Assembly: GCF_024519315.1 (NCBI RefSeq)
Contig: NZ_JANIIC010000056.1
Location: forward strand, 1-64,000
Direction of reading: 5' to 3'
DNA from: Streptomyces malaysiensis subsp. samsunensis
Lineage (GTDB): Bacteria; Actinomycetota; Actinomycetes; Streptomycetales; Streptomycetaceae
Length of the DNA stretch: 64,000 nucleotides
Shown: positions 43,885 to 51,632 of the stretch, piece by piece
How the letters are laid out: every line of letters begins with the position of its first letter
Numbering within the stretch: position 1 is the stretch's first letter
Position numbers and translations under genes: made by a program
The notes under the pieces: model-generated
What the model was told of the DNA's origin: nothing
Database searches by the model: none
The model's input: the letters and a program-made list of their open reading frames with translations, nothing else

Positions 43885-44661
43885 TCACTTCAGCCCGAGC
43901 ACCATCGCGTCCGAGGGCGAGCACCATACGGCCCGCGCCTCGCCGAAGCCGCCCTCGCGCAGCGCCTCGGCATGCCAGGCGACGGACTGCGTCTCACCGT
44001 CCGCGTGGTCGCCGTTGGCCGGATTGCCGAAGATCGTGAACCGCTCGGCCACCGGCCCCGCCAGCGCCTCGTCCCGTGCGGCGTCCTGCCACCACTCCAC
44101 CCAGTCCTGGACGCCCTCGGCCCTGGCCCGAGCCTGCCGCCGCTTCTGGTACGCGTGGTCGGCGGCGTTGAGCCGGGGCGTGGCCGGATCGGGCATATGG
44201 TCCGCGTTGAGGAACACCCCGCCCTCCCGTACGACGCCCGCGATCTGCCCGTACAGCACCCGCAGCTCGTCCGAGCGCAGCCAGTGGAGGGCCGTGGCGG
44301 TCAGGACGGCGTCGTACGCGGCGTGCGGCAGCCGCCCGGTCCAGCCGGGGTCGCGCAGATCGGCGGTCACGAACTCCACGCGCGGCTCGGCCGCGAAGTG
44401 GCCGCGGGCGATCGTGAGCAGCGCGGGGTCGAGGTCGACACCGGTGCTGGTGGCGCCAGGGAACCGGCGCAGCGCCCGGTCCGAGATACTGCCCGTGCCA
44501 CACGCAAGGTCCAGGATCCTCGGCTCCGGGCCGACGACGGCCTCGACCGCGTCGAGCATCACCCGGAACCGTTCCTCACGATCGGGGAGGTACCACTCCT
44601 GCTGCCGGTCCCAGCTCCGCTGCCACGCCTGCCAGTCCGCCACGGCGACGGTGTCCGTCAT
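43885..44661 (-). CDS. Class I SAM-dependent methyltransferase
   Basis: A 258-residue methyltransferase: SAM-binding motif I RILDLACGTGSISDRAL, motif II TGVDLDPALL, then VEFVTADLRDPGW and YDAVLTATALHWL. The TALHWL signature is shared with trans-aconitate methyltransferase-like proteins. The ATG at 44661 has GGAGGGG 4-8 bases upstream. It is divergent from the CGNR regulator gene. The substrate is unknown. Confidence 0.88.
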   Translation of the reverse strand: MTDTVAVADWQAWQRSWDRQQEWYLPDREERFRVMLDAVEAVVGPEPRILDLACGTGSISDRALRRFPGATSTGVDLDPALLTIARGHFAAEPRVEFVTADLRDPGWTGRLPHAAYDAVLTATALHWLRSDELRVLYGQIAGVVREGGVFLNADHMPDPATPRLNAADHAYQKRRQARARAEGVQDWVEWWQDAARDEALAGPVAERFTIFGNPANGDHADGETQSVAWHAEALREGGFGEARAVWCSPSDAMVLGLK

Positions 44662-44676
44662 CGCGCCCCTCCAAGC

Positions 44677-44716
44677 CATGCGTCGTCGACATGTCGTCGA
44701 CATGCGTCGTCGTCAG
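44677..44716. repeat. Overlapping direct/inverted GTCGAC repeats
   Basis: The 11-mer TCGTCGACATG occurs twice head to tail, flanked on both sides by CATGCGTCGTCG-like sequence; each carries the palindrome GTCGAC. It is just upstream of the methyltransferase ribosome site and between it and the CGNR gene, so it could be an operator. Confidence 0.6.
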
Positions 44717-44802
44717 TCGTCATCGGGCGCAGCCGCCCGTAATACCCTCGTAGGCAGAACGCCTCTTACGTGACTCTAGACCGACCGTCGTAAGGACCAC
44801 AA

Positions 44803-45465
44803 GTGGAACTGGCTTATTACTCGGATCTCGCCGTGCGCCTGGTCAACAGCGAGGAGCCAAGCCGCGGCACGGACACCCTGACCTCGGTGGAAGCCGTGCG
44901 GGCGCTCTTCGGGGAGAGCCAGCAGGCGGCCCGGCGGACCACGGACGCCGATGTCACCCGGCTGAGGTCGGTCAGGGCCCGGCTGCGCGCCGTCTTCGAG
45001 GCGGCGGCGGGCGGTGACGAGGTGCTGGCGGTGGACCTGCTGAACGCGCTGCTCATCGAGTTCCCGGTGAGCCCGCAGATCTCCGGCCATGAGACCCGCG
45101 ACGAGGACGGCCGCCCCGACTGGCATATGCACATCGCGGACTACGCCGCCAACGCGGGCGCCGGTTACGCCGCGACCGCCTCGATGGGCCTGGCCTTCCA
45201 CCTCACCGAGCTGGGCGCCGACCGGCTGGGCATCTGCGAGGCGTCACCCTGCCGCAACGCCTATCTCGACACATCGACAAATCGATCCCGGCGCTACTGC
45301 TCCGACCGCTGTGCGACCCGCGCCAATGTGGCCGCCTACCGTGCGCGCAAACGCCGGGACGCCGAGCGGTCGGCCGCCGCCGAGCGCAGCCGGCGCCAGG
45401 ACCACGGGCCCACCGGCCTTACGGCGGACACCGCCCAGGAGACCAGCCCGGCCATGGACCGCTGA
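44803..45465 (+). CDS. CGNR zinc-finger regulator-like protein (ABATE domain)
   Basis: A 220-residue protein with an ABATE-type N-terminal ligand-binding-like domain (RLVNSEEPSRGTDTL) and a C-terminal CGNR zinc finger (CEASPCRNAYLD, RRYCSDRCATRANVAAYRA). In this copy the CGNR tetrapeptide itself reads CATR, a common variation. Such proteins are presumed DNA-binding stress regulators. The GTG start at 44803 has AAGGA 6 bases upstream. The last 130 bases overlap the convergent sodX gene. Confidence 0.88.
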   Translation: MELAYYSDLAVRLVNSEEPSRGTDTLTSVEAVRALFGESQQAARRTTDADVTRLRSVRARLRAVFEAAAGGDEVLAVDLLNALLIEFPVSPQISGHETRDEDGRPDWHMHIADYAANAGAGYAATASMGLAFHLTELGADRLGICEASPCRNAYLDTSTNRSRRYCSDRCATRANVAAYRARKRRDAERSAAAERSRRQDHGPTGLTADTAQETSPAMDR

Positions 45466-45830
45466 CCCCCACGCCCGGCGCCCCGCCGCGGCCGCAGCCG
45501 GACCCAGGCCCGGGCCACCACCAGCTCGTCCGGTACGACGCCGAACTCCCGGCTGTCGTTCTCCACATACGGGTTGTCACCCTTGACCCACCAGCCGCCC
45601 TCGCGCCGCTCCACCGCGCGCTTGACGATCAGCAGGTCCTGCCGGAACGGATGACGCAGCACCACCACGTCCCCCGGCCGCACCGGCGCCCCGTAACGCA
45701 CCACCAACTGGTCACCGGGGTACAGCGTCGGCTGCATCGACGGGTTGTACACCTCCGCGAGCCCGATCCGCAGCAGTCCGCGCCGGTCGCGGTCCCGCTC
45801 CTGCCCGCGATCGCCCAGCTGCTCCCGCAT
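45336..45830 (-). CDS. sodX: Nickel superoxide dismutase maturation protease SodX
   Basis: S26/LexA-like signal-peptidase-type serine protease of 164 residues that removes the N-terminal leader of NiSOD so that His1 can bind nickel. Catalytic Ser is in VYNPSMQPTLYPGD and Lys in LIVKRAVER; WWVKGDNPY is the conserved third box. No membrane segment is visible, as expected for a cytoplasmic partner. The ATG at 45830 has GGAGGTG 5-8 bases upstream. It is divergent from sodN. The Arg/Ala-rich C-terminus (~45 residues) overlaps the end of the CGNR gene antisense. Confidence 0.93.
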   Translation of the reverse strand: MREQLGDRGQERDRDRRGLLRIGLAEVYNPSMQPTLYPGDQLVVRYGAPVRPGDVVVLRHPFRQDLLIVKRAVERREGGWWVKGDNPYVENDSREFGVVPDELVVARAWVRLRPRRGAGRGGQRSMAGLVSWAVSAVRPVGPWSWRRLRSAAADRSASRRLRAR

Positions 45831-45990
45831 CACGGCACCTCCGGTCCTCACCCTGCACCCATCACGATCCCAGGCATCCCAGCCTGGCACCGGACTTTTG
45901 ACCTAAGCCCCCCGGGGCACCCGAGAAAAGCCTTCCCCCACGGAGTAATCTCGCACCTGAGAAGACGATCACGAATGGAAGGACAGCTCT

Positions 45991-46386
45991 ATGCTCTCCC
46001 GCCTGTTCGCCCCCAAGGTTCAGGTCAGCGCCCACTGCGATCTGCCCTGCGGCGTGTACGACCCGGCCCAGGCCCGTATCGAAGCCGAGTCCGTCAAGGC
46101 CATTCAGGAGAAGTACCAGGCCAACGAGGACCCGCACTTCCGCGCCCGTGCCACCACCATCAAGGAGGAGCGCGCGGAGCTCGCCAAGCACCACATCTCG
46201 GTGCTGTGGAGCGACTACTTCAAGCCCCCGCACTTCGAGAAGTACCCCGAGCTGCACCAGCTGGTCAACGACACCCTCAAGGCCCTGAGCGCGGCCAAGG
46301 GCTCGACCGACCCGGCCACGGGGCAGAAGGCTCTGGACTACATCGCCCAGGTCGACAAGATCTTCTGGGAGACCAAAAAGGGCTGA
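45991..46386 (+). CDS. sodN: Nickel-containing superoxide dismutase SodN
   Basis: Converts superoxide to oxygen and peroxide using nickel; 131-residue precursor. The 14-residue leader MLSRLFAPKVQVSA precedes the mature start HCDLPCGVYDPA, the nickel hook with His1, Cys2 and Cys6. The four-helix bundle region follows to FWETKKG. The ATG has GGAAGGACA 5-9 bases upstream. In Streptomyces this enzyme is made when nickel is sufficient, opposite to the iron enzyme. SodX, coded divergently, processes the leader. Confidence 0.98.
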   Translation: MLSRLFAPKVQVSAHCDLPCGVYDPAQARIEAESVKAIQEKYQANEDPHFRARATTIKEERAELAKHHISVLWSDYFKPPHFEKYPELHQLVNDTLKALSAAKGSTDPATGQKALDYIAQVDKIFWETKKG

Positions 46387-46409
46387 CCCGGCCCTTCCAT
46401 AGCACCACG

Positions 46410-46454
46410 AGACCGCACCCGAGCCGCCCCGAGTGGCCCGGTGCGGTCTTCTTT
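46410..46454 (+). terminator. sodN terminator
   Basis: AGACCGCACC (46410-46419) pairs with GGTGCGGTCT (46440-46449), followed by TCTTTG: one of the few hairpins here with a T-rich tail. The ~60-base sodN 3' UTR with this hairpin corresponds in position to the s-SodF small RNA known from S. coelicolor. Confidence 0.8.
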
Positions 46455-46497
46455 GCGCGGAACACCATTGATGGGGGCGGGGGTTGAAGCCCCTCCC

Positions 46498-47061
46498 TCA
46501 CCCCGGCGGACAGATGCCCGCCACGACCAGACCGAGGAGACGGTCGGCCTCGGCGGCGGGGTCCGGGTGGTGTTCGGTGGCCAGGGCGATGCCGGCGATC
46601 AGGGTGACCAGGTCGGTCGCGGTCACACCGGGCCGCACCGCGCCGGCTCGCATGGCTCGCCGTAGCAGCGGGTCGCCCGCCTCGGCGAGCGGGTCCACAC
46701 AGGGGTTGGCGTGCTCCGGGGCGAGGTCGCCGTTGCGCAGCATCGCGGTGGCCATGCCCTGCACGGAGGCGGAGTAGTCGGTGAGCGCGCCCAGCCACTC
46801 CAGCAGGGCGGCCCGTACGTCCTCCGCCCCGGCGAGTTCGCGGGCGCGGGCGGCCAGGGCCTCGATGCGCTCGCGGAAGACCGCTTCCAGCAGGGCCGCC
46901 CGGGTGGGGAAGTGACGGCGCACGGTGGCCGAGCCGACTCCGGCGGTGCGGGCGATCTGCTCCAGGGAGGCGTCGGCACCGTGCGCGGCGACCTCCTCCT
47001 CGGCCACGGCGAGGATGCGCGCGTAGTTGCGCCTGGCGTCCGCGCGCTGGGCGGCGGGCAT
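46498..47061 (-). CDS. TetR-family transcriptional regulator
   Basis: A 187-residue TetR repressor: HTH with RNYARILAVAEEEVAAHGADA, LEQIARTAGVGSATVRRHFP and a C-terminal ligand domain ending GICPPG. It is close to the group of TetR proteins that neighbour NmrA/SDR genes. The ATG at 47061 has GGAGGTGA 6 bases upstream. It is divergent from the NmrA-type gene; the two repeats at 47082-47101 and 47116-47135 in the gap are likely operators for both. Confidence 0.9.
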   Translation of the reverse strand: MPAAQRADARRNYARILAVAEEEVAAHGADASLEQIARTAGVGSATVRRHFPTRAALLEAVFRERIEALAARARELAGAEDVRAALLEWLGALTDYSASVQGMATAMLRNGDLAPEHANPCVDPLAEAGDPLLRRAMRAGAVRPGVTATDLVTLIAGIALATEHHPDPAAEADRLLGLVVAGICPPG

Positions 47062-47081
47062 GGCGTCACCTCCGGGTTTGC

Positions 47082-47135
47082 TAAGTGGCGGGGTCCTCCG
47101 TATCGTACCGAGTCATAAGTGGCGGGGCCCGCCGT
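47082..47135. promoter_or_regulatory. Two direct operator-like repeats
   Basis: TAAGTGGCGGGGTCCTCCGT (47082-47101) and TAAGTGGCGGGGCCCGCCGT (47116-47135) differ at two positions and start 34 bases apart. Each is partly palindromic (GGCGGG/CCCGCC in the second). They lie between the divergent TetR and NmrA-type genes. Confidence 0.65.
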
Positions 47136-47191
47136 TTAGCTTTCACGGTCGACTTGCCGATGAGTCGATACCCTTCTCCCCGAGGAGCAGC

Positions 47192-48127
47192 ATGCCTTCG
47201 CAATCCCCGACCTCCGCCCCGTCCGCTCCCGTTCTGGTCACCGGCGCCACCGGCCAGCAGGGCGGCGCCACCGCCCGCGCCCTGCTCTCGGCGGGCGTTC
47301 CCGTACGGGCCCTGGTCCGCGACCCGGCCACCGAGCGGGCCGAGGCCGTGGCGGCGCTCGGCGCCGAGCTGGTCAAGGGCGACCTCCTCGACCTCGACTC
47401 GGTGCGGCGGGCCGCCGAGGGGGCGCGCGCCGTCTTCTCGATCCAGATGCCCGATCTGAACGACCTCCAGGGCGACTCCGAGTGGGTCCAGGGGCGCAAC
47501 CTGATCGACGCGGCACGGGACGCGGGAGTCGCGCAGTTCGTGCACACCTCCGTATCCGGCGCCGGACAGCACCAGGCCGCTCCCGGCTGGGCCGAGGGCC
47601 GCTGGGCGGCGATGGAGCACTACTTCACGACCAAGTCCGGCCTCCAGGACCGGGTCCGGGAGGCGGGCTTCCGCCACTGGACGCTCCTCAAGCCCGCCTT
47701 CTTCATGGAGAACTTCCTGTCCCTGCTGCCGAACGGCCCCGAGGGCGGCCTCGCCACCATCCTCGAGCCCGGCACCGAACTCCCCCTCATCGCCGTCTCC
47801 GACATCGGCACGGCGGCCGCCGCGGCCTTCGCCGACCCCGAGCGGTTCCACGAGGTCGAGCTGGAACTGGCGGGCGACCACATGACGATGACCCGGGTCG
47901 CCGAGGTCCTCTCCGAGGTCACCGGCGCCGAGCTGACCGCCCCGTCGATGACCGCCGACGAGGCGCTCGCCGCCGGGATGCCGCAGTGGGGCCTCGGGCA
48001 TGTGTGGCTGAACGCGGTCGACCAGCCCGCCCGCCCCGCGTTCGCCCAGGCCCTCGGCATCCCGCTCACCGGCTTCGCCGAGTGGGCCGGGCGGCATCTG
48101 GGGCCCGCGGCGGCCCGGCCCGCCTGA
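47192..48127 (+). CDS. NmrA-family NAD(P)-binding protein
   Basis: A 311-residue atypical SDR/NmrA-like protein. The dinucleotide motif is VLVTGATGQQGGATARALL; LKPAFFMENFLSLLP and IAVSDIGTAAAAAFADP follow. The classical Tyr-Lys pair is not evident, so it may be a redox-sensing or reductase protein. The ATG at 47192 has GAGGAG 5 bases upstream. It is probably repressed by the divergent TetR regulator. Confidence 0.88.
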   Translation: MPSQSPTSAPSAPVLVTGATGQQGGATARALLSAGVPVRALVRDPATERAEAVAALGAELVKGDLLDLDSVRRAAEGARAVFSIQMPDLNDLQGDSEWVQGRNLIDAARDAGVAQFVHTSVSGAGQHQAAPGWAEGRWAAMEHYFTTKSGLQDRVREAGFRHWTLLKPAFFMENFLSLLPNGPEGGLATILEPGTELPLIAVSDIGTAAAAAFADPERFHEVELELAGDHMTMTRVAEVLSEVTGAELTAPSMTADEALAAGMPQWGLGHVWLNAVDQPARPAFAQALGIPLTGFAEWAGRHLGPAAARPA

Positions 48128-48468
48128 TCCGCCTGCCCCGCTCAGGCCGCCTGCCCGCGCTCGGGCCGTCCGATCCGCTCGGCCCGTCCGGCCCACCCGC
48201 CGCCCTGGGCGGCCTCGATGAAGTCCGGTGCGGTTCGGGTGCGCCCCGAAGGGGCGCGGGGCTGTGTCGATGTGCGGCTCCGCCGCGTGGGCGCGACCAG
48301 CCACGACACAGCCGCGGATGAACGACCGCACCGCGCGGCACTTCCCGCGGAGCGCTTAGCGGCGCCCGCTCCGGCCCCGGCCCCGGTTGATGCCCGGACC
48401 GGAGTGGACCAGGCTGGAAGAGAGCCCTGGTGGACGGACCCGGTGCCGTCCCGGAGGGATGGGCGAGC
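48128..48468 (-). repeat. Interspersed intergenic repeat (copy C, reversed)
   Basis: A 340-base gene-free stretch. The repeat covers about 48219-48358 in reverse orientation: GCGCCCCGAAGGGGCGCGGG (48241 on), TGTCGATGTGCGGCTCCGCC, GGGCGCGACCAGCCACGACA, and the end CACTTCCCGCGGAGCGC at 48340-48356. It matches copies A and B in order. The rest (48128-48218 and 48365-48468) shows only the ribosome site of the next gene. Confidence 0.8.
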
Positions 48469-50913
48469 ATGAAGGGCCATGACGGCGGCTCCGCGCGGGA
48501 GCGGGGCGGCTTCGACGAAGTGGATACGGCGAGGGCCACGCTCGGCGATGACGGGACGCTGACCAGCTGGAACGAGGGTGCCCGCCGGTTGCTCGGATAT
48601 CGGCCCGCGGAGGTCGTGGGGCGGCCCGCCGCCGAGCTGCTGGCCGATCCGGACCGTACGTGGGCCGCCGAGGCCCACCATGCCCGCACCCGGCTGACCC
48701 GCTGGCACGGGACGGTGGTGCTGCGCCACCGGGACGGCCATGAGGTCCCGGTGCCGCTGCTGGCCCACCGCAGGCGGCCGGAGGGCGACTGGCTGCTGGT
48801 GAGCGCGGTGCCCCGGGCGGAGCGGCCCCCCGACTCCTGGAACGACGCGCTGATGCGGTGGGCCTACACCCAGTCGCCCTGCCCGATGGCGATCTACGAC
48901 ACCGATCTGCGGCTGCGCACGGTGAACGCCCAGATGGCCGACGTGATCGGCCTCCCGGAGGCGGAGATCCGCGGGCTGCGGCTGTCGGAGGTCGGGGGCA
49001 GGCTCCAGAGCGAGCGGCTCGAAGCGGTGATGCACCAGGTGCTGACCACCGGTGAGCCGCGCGAGGTGGAGACGTATCCGCGCACCGGCGGCGAGGGCAA
49101 GGAGCACGCCTGGTCGGCCCGGTTCGCCCCGCTGACGGCGAGCGACGGCCAGGTGTACGCGGTCTGCATGGCGGCGCACGACATCACCGATCAGTATCTG
49201 GCCCGCCAGCGGCTGCTGTTGCTGAGCACGGCCGGCGACCGGATCGGCAGCACCCTCGACATCGACCGCACCGCGCAGGAGCTCGCCGACGTCTGCGTAC
49301 CGCGGCTGGGCGACTACGTCTCCATCGACCTGCTGGACCGGCTGACCCGGGACGAGGAGCTGCCGTCCGGGCCGCTCAGCGGTCCGGTGGTGCTGCGCCG
49401 CGCCGCCCAGCAGTCGGTCTTCGGGGGATGCCCGGAGTCCGTGGTGCCGCTGGGGAGGGTGGACTCCTACCCGGAGATCTCGCCGATGGTCGAATGCCTG
49501 GTGGCGGAGCGGCCGCTGATCTACGCGGCCACCGACCCCGCGATCGCCAAGTGGGGCGCGCTGAAGCCCGCCCGCGCCCGTACGATCCGGCGGTTCGGCG
49601 TTCACTCGATCATGTCGGTGCCGATCCGGGCGCGCGGGACGACGCTGGGGGTGGCGGTGTTCGCCCGCCACCACACCCCCGAGCCGTTCACCCACGACGA
49701 TGTGGTGCTGGCCGAGGAGATCACCACCCGGGCCGCCGTCTGTGTGGACAACGCCCGCCGCTTCACCCGGGAGCGCGATACCGCCCTGGCCCTTCAGCGC
49801 AGCCTGCTGCCGCGGACCCTCCCCCAGCCCCCGGCGGTCGAGGTCGCCTCCCGCTATCTGCCCGCGGGCCCGTACGCGGGGGCGGGCGGGGACTGGTTCG
49901 ACGTCATCCCGCTCTCCGGGGCACGGGTCGCGCTGGTCGTGGGCGATGTGGTCGGCCACGGCATCCAGGCGTCGGCCACCATGGGCCGGCTGCGCACGGC
50001 GGTCCGCACCCTCGCCGACGTCGATCTGCCACCGGACGAGCTGCTCACCCACCTCGACGACCTGGTGATCCATCTGGCCGCGGAGACCGGGGCCGAGGAG
50101 GCCACCGGGGATGTCGGGGCCACCTGTCTGTACGCGGTCTACGACCCGGTCTCGCACCACTGCTCGCTGGCCGCGGCCGGGCATCCCGCACCGGCGCTGG
50201 CCAGGCCCGACGGCGGTGTGGAGTTCCTCCCGGTGCCGACCGGACCGCCGCTGGGGGTCGGCGGGCTGCCCTTCGAGACGATGGAGACCGAGCTGCCCGA
50301 GGACGCCGTGCTCGCCCTCTACACCAACGGGCTGATGGGCGAATGGGACCGCGATGTGGACGAGGGGCGTCTGCTGCTGGCCGGCGCGCTGGCCCACCCC
50401 GGCCGGTCCCTGGACCGCACCTGCGACTCCGTGCTGCGGACGCTCCTCCCCGGCGAGGGCGCGCTCGACGACGTCGCGCTGCTGCTGGCCCGCACCCGCA
50501 CCCTGGGCGCGGCGCACGTGGCCACCTGGGACGTGCCCGCCGACCCGGCATGGGTGGCCCGGTCCCGCCGGAACGTCACGGAGCGGCTGACCGAATGGGG
50601 GCTCGCCGAGGCCGTCTTCACCACCGAGCTGGTGGTCAGCGAGCTGATCACCAACGCCATCCGGCACGCCGTCCCGCCCATCCAGCTGCGGCTGATCCAT
50701 GACCACTCGCTGATCTGCGAGGTCTCCGACTCCTCCAGCACCGCTCCGCATATGCGCCGCGCCCGTACCTTCGACGAGGGCGGCCGCGGGCTGCTGCTGG
50801 TCGCGCGGCTCAGCCAGCGCTGGGGGAGCCGGCAGACCGCCGAGGGCAAGACGATCTGGTCGGAGCAGACGCTTCCGGTCGGGCTGTCCGCCGGGCTGCC
50901 GGACCTGGGCTGA
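48469..50913 (+). CDS. PAS-PAS-GAF-PP2C-HATPase regulatory phosphatase (SpoIIE/RsbU-type with kinase-like domain)
   Basis: An 814-residue sensor-output protein: two PAS domains (LTSWNEGARRLLGYRPAEVV; MAIYDTDLRLRTVNAQMADV), a GAF domain (~260-440), a SpoIIE-type PP2C phosphatase, and a C-terminal RsbW-like HATPase. The phosphatase shows GGDWFDVIPL, VVGDVVGHGI and GALDDVALLLA; the HATPase shows VVSELITNAIRHA and GGRGLLLVARLSQ. It should control STAS anti-anti-sigma factors by dephosphorylation. The ATG at 48469 has GGAGGG 10 bases upstream; GTG 48430 is an alternative. It is not next to a sigma factor. Confidence 0.92.
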   Translation: MKGHDGGSARERGGFDEVDTARATLGDDGTLTSWNEGARRLLGYRPAEVVGRPAAELLADPDRTWAAEAHHARTRLTRWHGTVVLRHRDGHEVPVPLLAHRRRPEGDWLLVSAVPRAERPPDSWNDALMRWAYTQSPCPMAIYDTDLRLRTVNAQMADVIGLPEAEIRGLRLSEVGGRLQSERLEAVMHQVLTTGEPREVETYPRTGGEGKEHAWSARFAPLTASDGQVYAVCMAAHDITDQYLARQRLLLLSTAGDRIGSTLDIDRTAQELADVCVPRLGDYVSIDLLDRLTRDEELPSGPLSGPVVLRRAAQQSVFGGCPESVVPLGRVDSYPEISPMVECLVAERPLIYAATDPAIAKWGALKPARARTIRRFGVHSIMSVPIRARGTTLGVAVFARHHTPEPFTHDDVVLAEEITTRAAVCVDNARRFTRERDTALALQRSLLPRTLPQPPAVEVASRYLPAGPYAGAGGDWFDVIPLSGARVALVVGDVVGHGIQASATMGRLRTAVRTLADVDLPPDELLTHLDDLVIHLAAETGAEEATGDVGATCLYAVYDPVSHHCSLAAAGHPAPALARPDGGVEFLPVPTGPPLGVGGLPFETMETELPEDAVLALYTNGLMGEWDRDVDEGRLLLAGALAHPGRSLDRTCDSVLRTLLPGEGALDDVALLLARTRTLGAAHVATWDVPADPAWVARSRRNVTERLTEWGLAEAVFTTELVVSELITNAIRHAVPPIQLRLIHDHSLICEVSDSSSTAPHMRRARTFDEGGRGLLLVARLSQRWGSRQTAEGKTIWSEQTLPVGLSAGLPDLG

Positions 50914-50956
50914 ACGGCCCGGCCGGGACATCGCGAGGGGGGCCGGTCGGCCGGGG

Positions 50957-51466
50957 TCAGAAGCGCCAGCGCGTCTGGCCGTACTCGCCCTTGCGGAAGC
51001 CGAACGCCGTGGCCGGGGCGACCCGGTGGACCAGTGCCTCATGGCCATCGTGGTGGAAGGCGCCGTCGGCCACCTGGAAGGTCCACTCCGCGCCGTACTT
51101 CGCCACGTACGCCGCCGCGATCCGCCGGAGCGTGGCGTCGTCCCGCACCGGCTCGGCCTCGCCCTCGACCACCAGGTCCAGCCCCTCGTGCAGCATGCCC
51201 GCACCCGTGGTGAGGACGCAGCGCGGATTGTGGGCGAGGTTCCGGGCCTTCTGCTCGGTGGGGCCGGTGCAGAAGCAGAGCGCGCCGTCGAACCAGACGG
51301 CGATGAGCGGGGTGACGTGGGGGCGGCCGTCCCGGCGGACGGTGGACAGCCAGTACAGCTCCGCGGCCGCCAGCCGCTCCCGTCCCTCCGGCCATCCGGT
51401 GGCGGTGGCGTCCGGGCTGCTGAAACGGGTGTCCAGCGCGGTCTGCGGATCGTGCTCGGTGCTCAT
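50957..51466 (-). CDS. Pyridoxamine 5'-phosphate oxidase-fold protein
   Basis: A 169-residue flavin/F420-binding split-barrel protein (PNPOx-like): LYWLSTVRRDGRPHVTPLIA, LCFCTGPTEQKARNLAHNPR and FGFRKGEYGQTRWRF at the end. Probably a flavin- or F420-dependent reductase; the substrate is unknown. The ATG at 51466 has AAGGAG 7 bases upstream. It is convergent with the phosphatase gene and downstream of the LysR gene on the same strand. Confidence 0.88.
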   Translation of the reverse strand: MSTEHDPQTALDTRFSSPDATATGWPEGRERLAAAELYWLSTVRRDGRPHVTPLIAVWFDGALCFCTGPTEQKARNLAHNPRCVLTTGAGMLHEGLDLVVEGEAEPVRDDATLRRIAAAYVAKYGAEWTFQVADGAFHHDGHEALVHRVAPATAFGFRKGEYGQTRWRF

Positions 51467-51632
51467 CTGCTCACTCCTTGCCTGGCGGGGCGGTCCGGTG
51501 CGGTCCGGTGTTCCCGGACCGCGTTTCTTGGACCGCCCGGCGGAGCGAAAGTCATCGCCGTGCGGCGCGAAAGACCTCGCCCGGCGGAGTGAAAGACATC
51601 GCTCGCGGCCGCCCGTCACCGCTGTAAGGGGT

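Noticed and set aside
48142..51204. A 1020-codon antisense frame over the PAS-GAF-PP2C gene
   Set aside because: The plus-strand protein has clear domains throughout; the antisense product is Arg/Gly/Gln-rich and has none.
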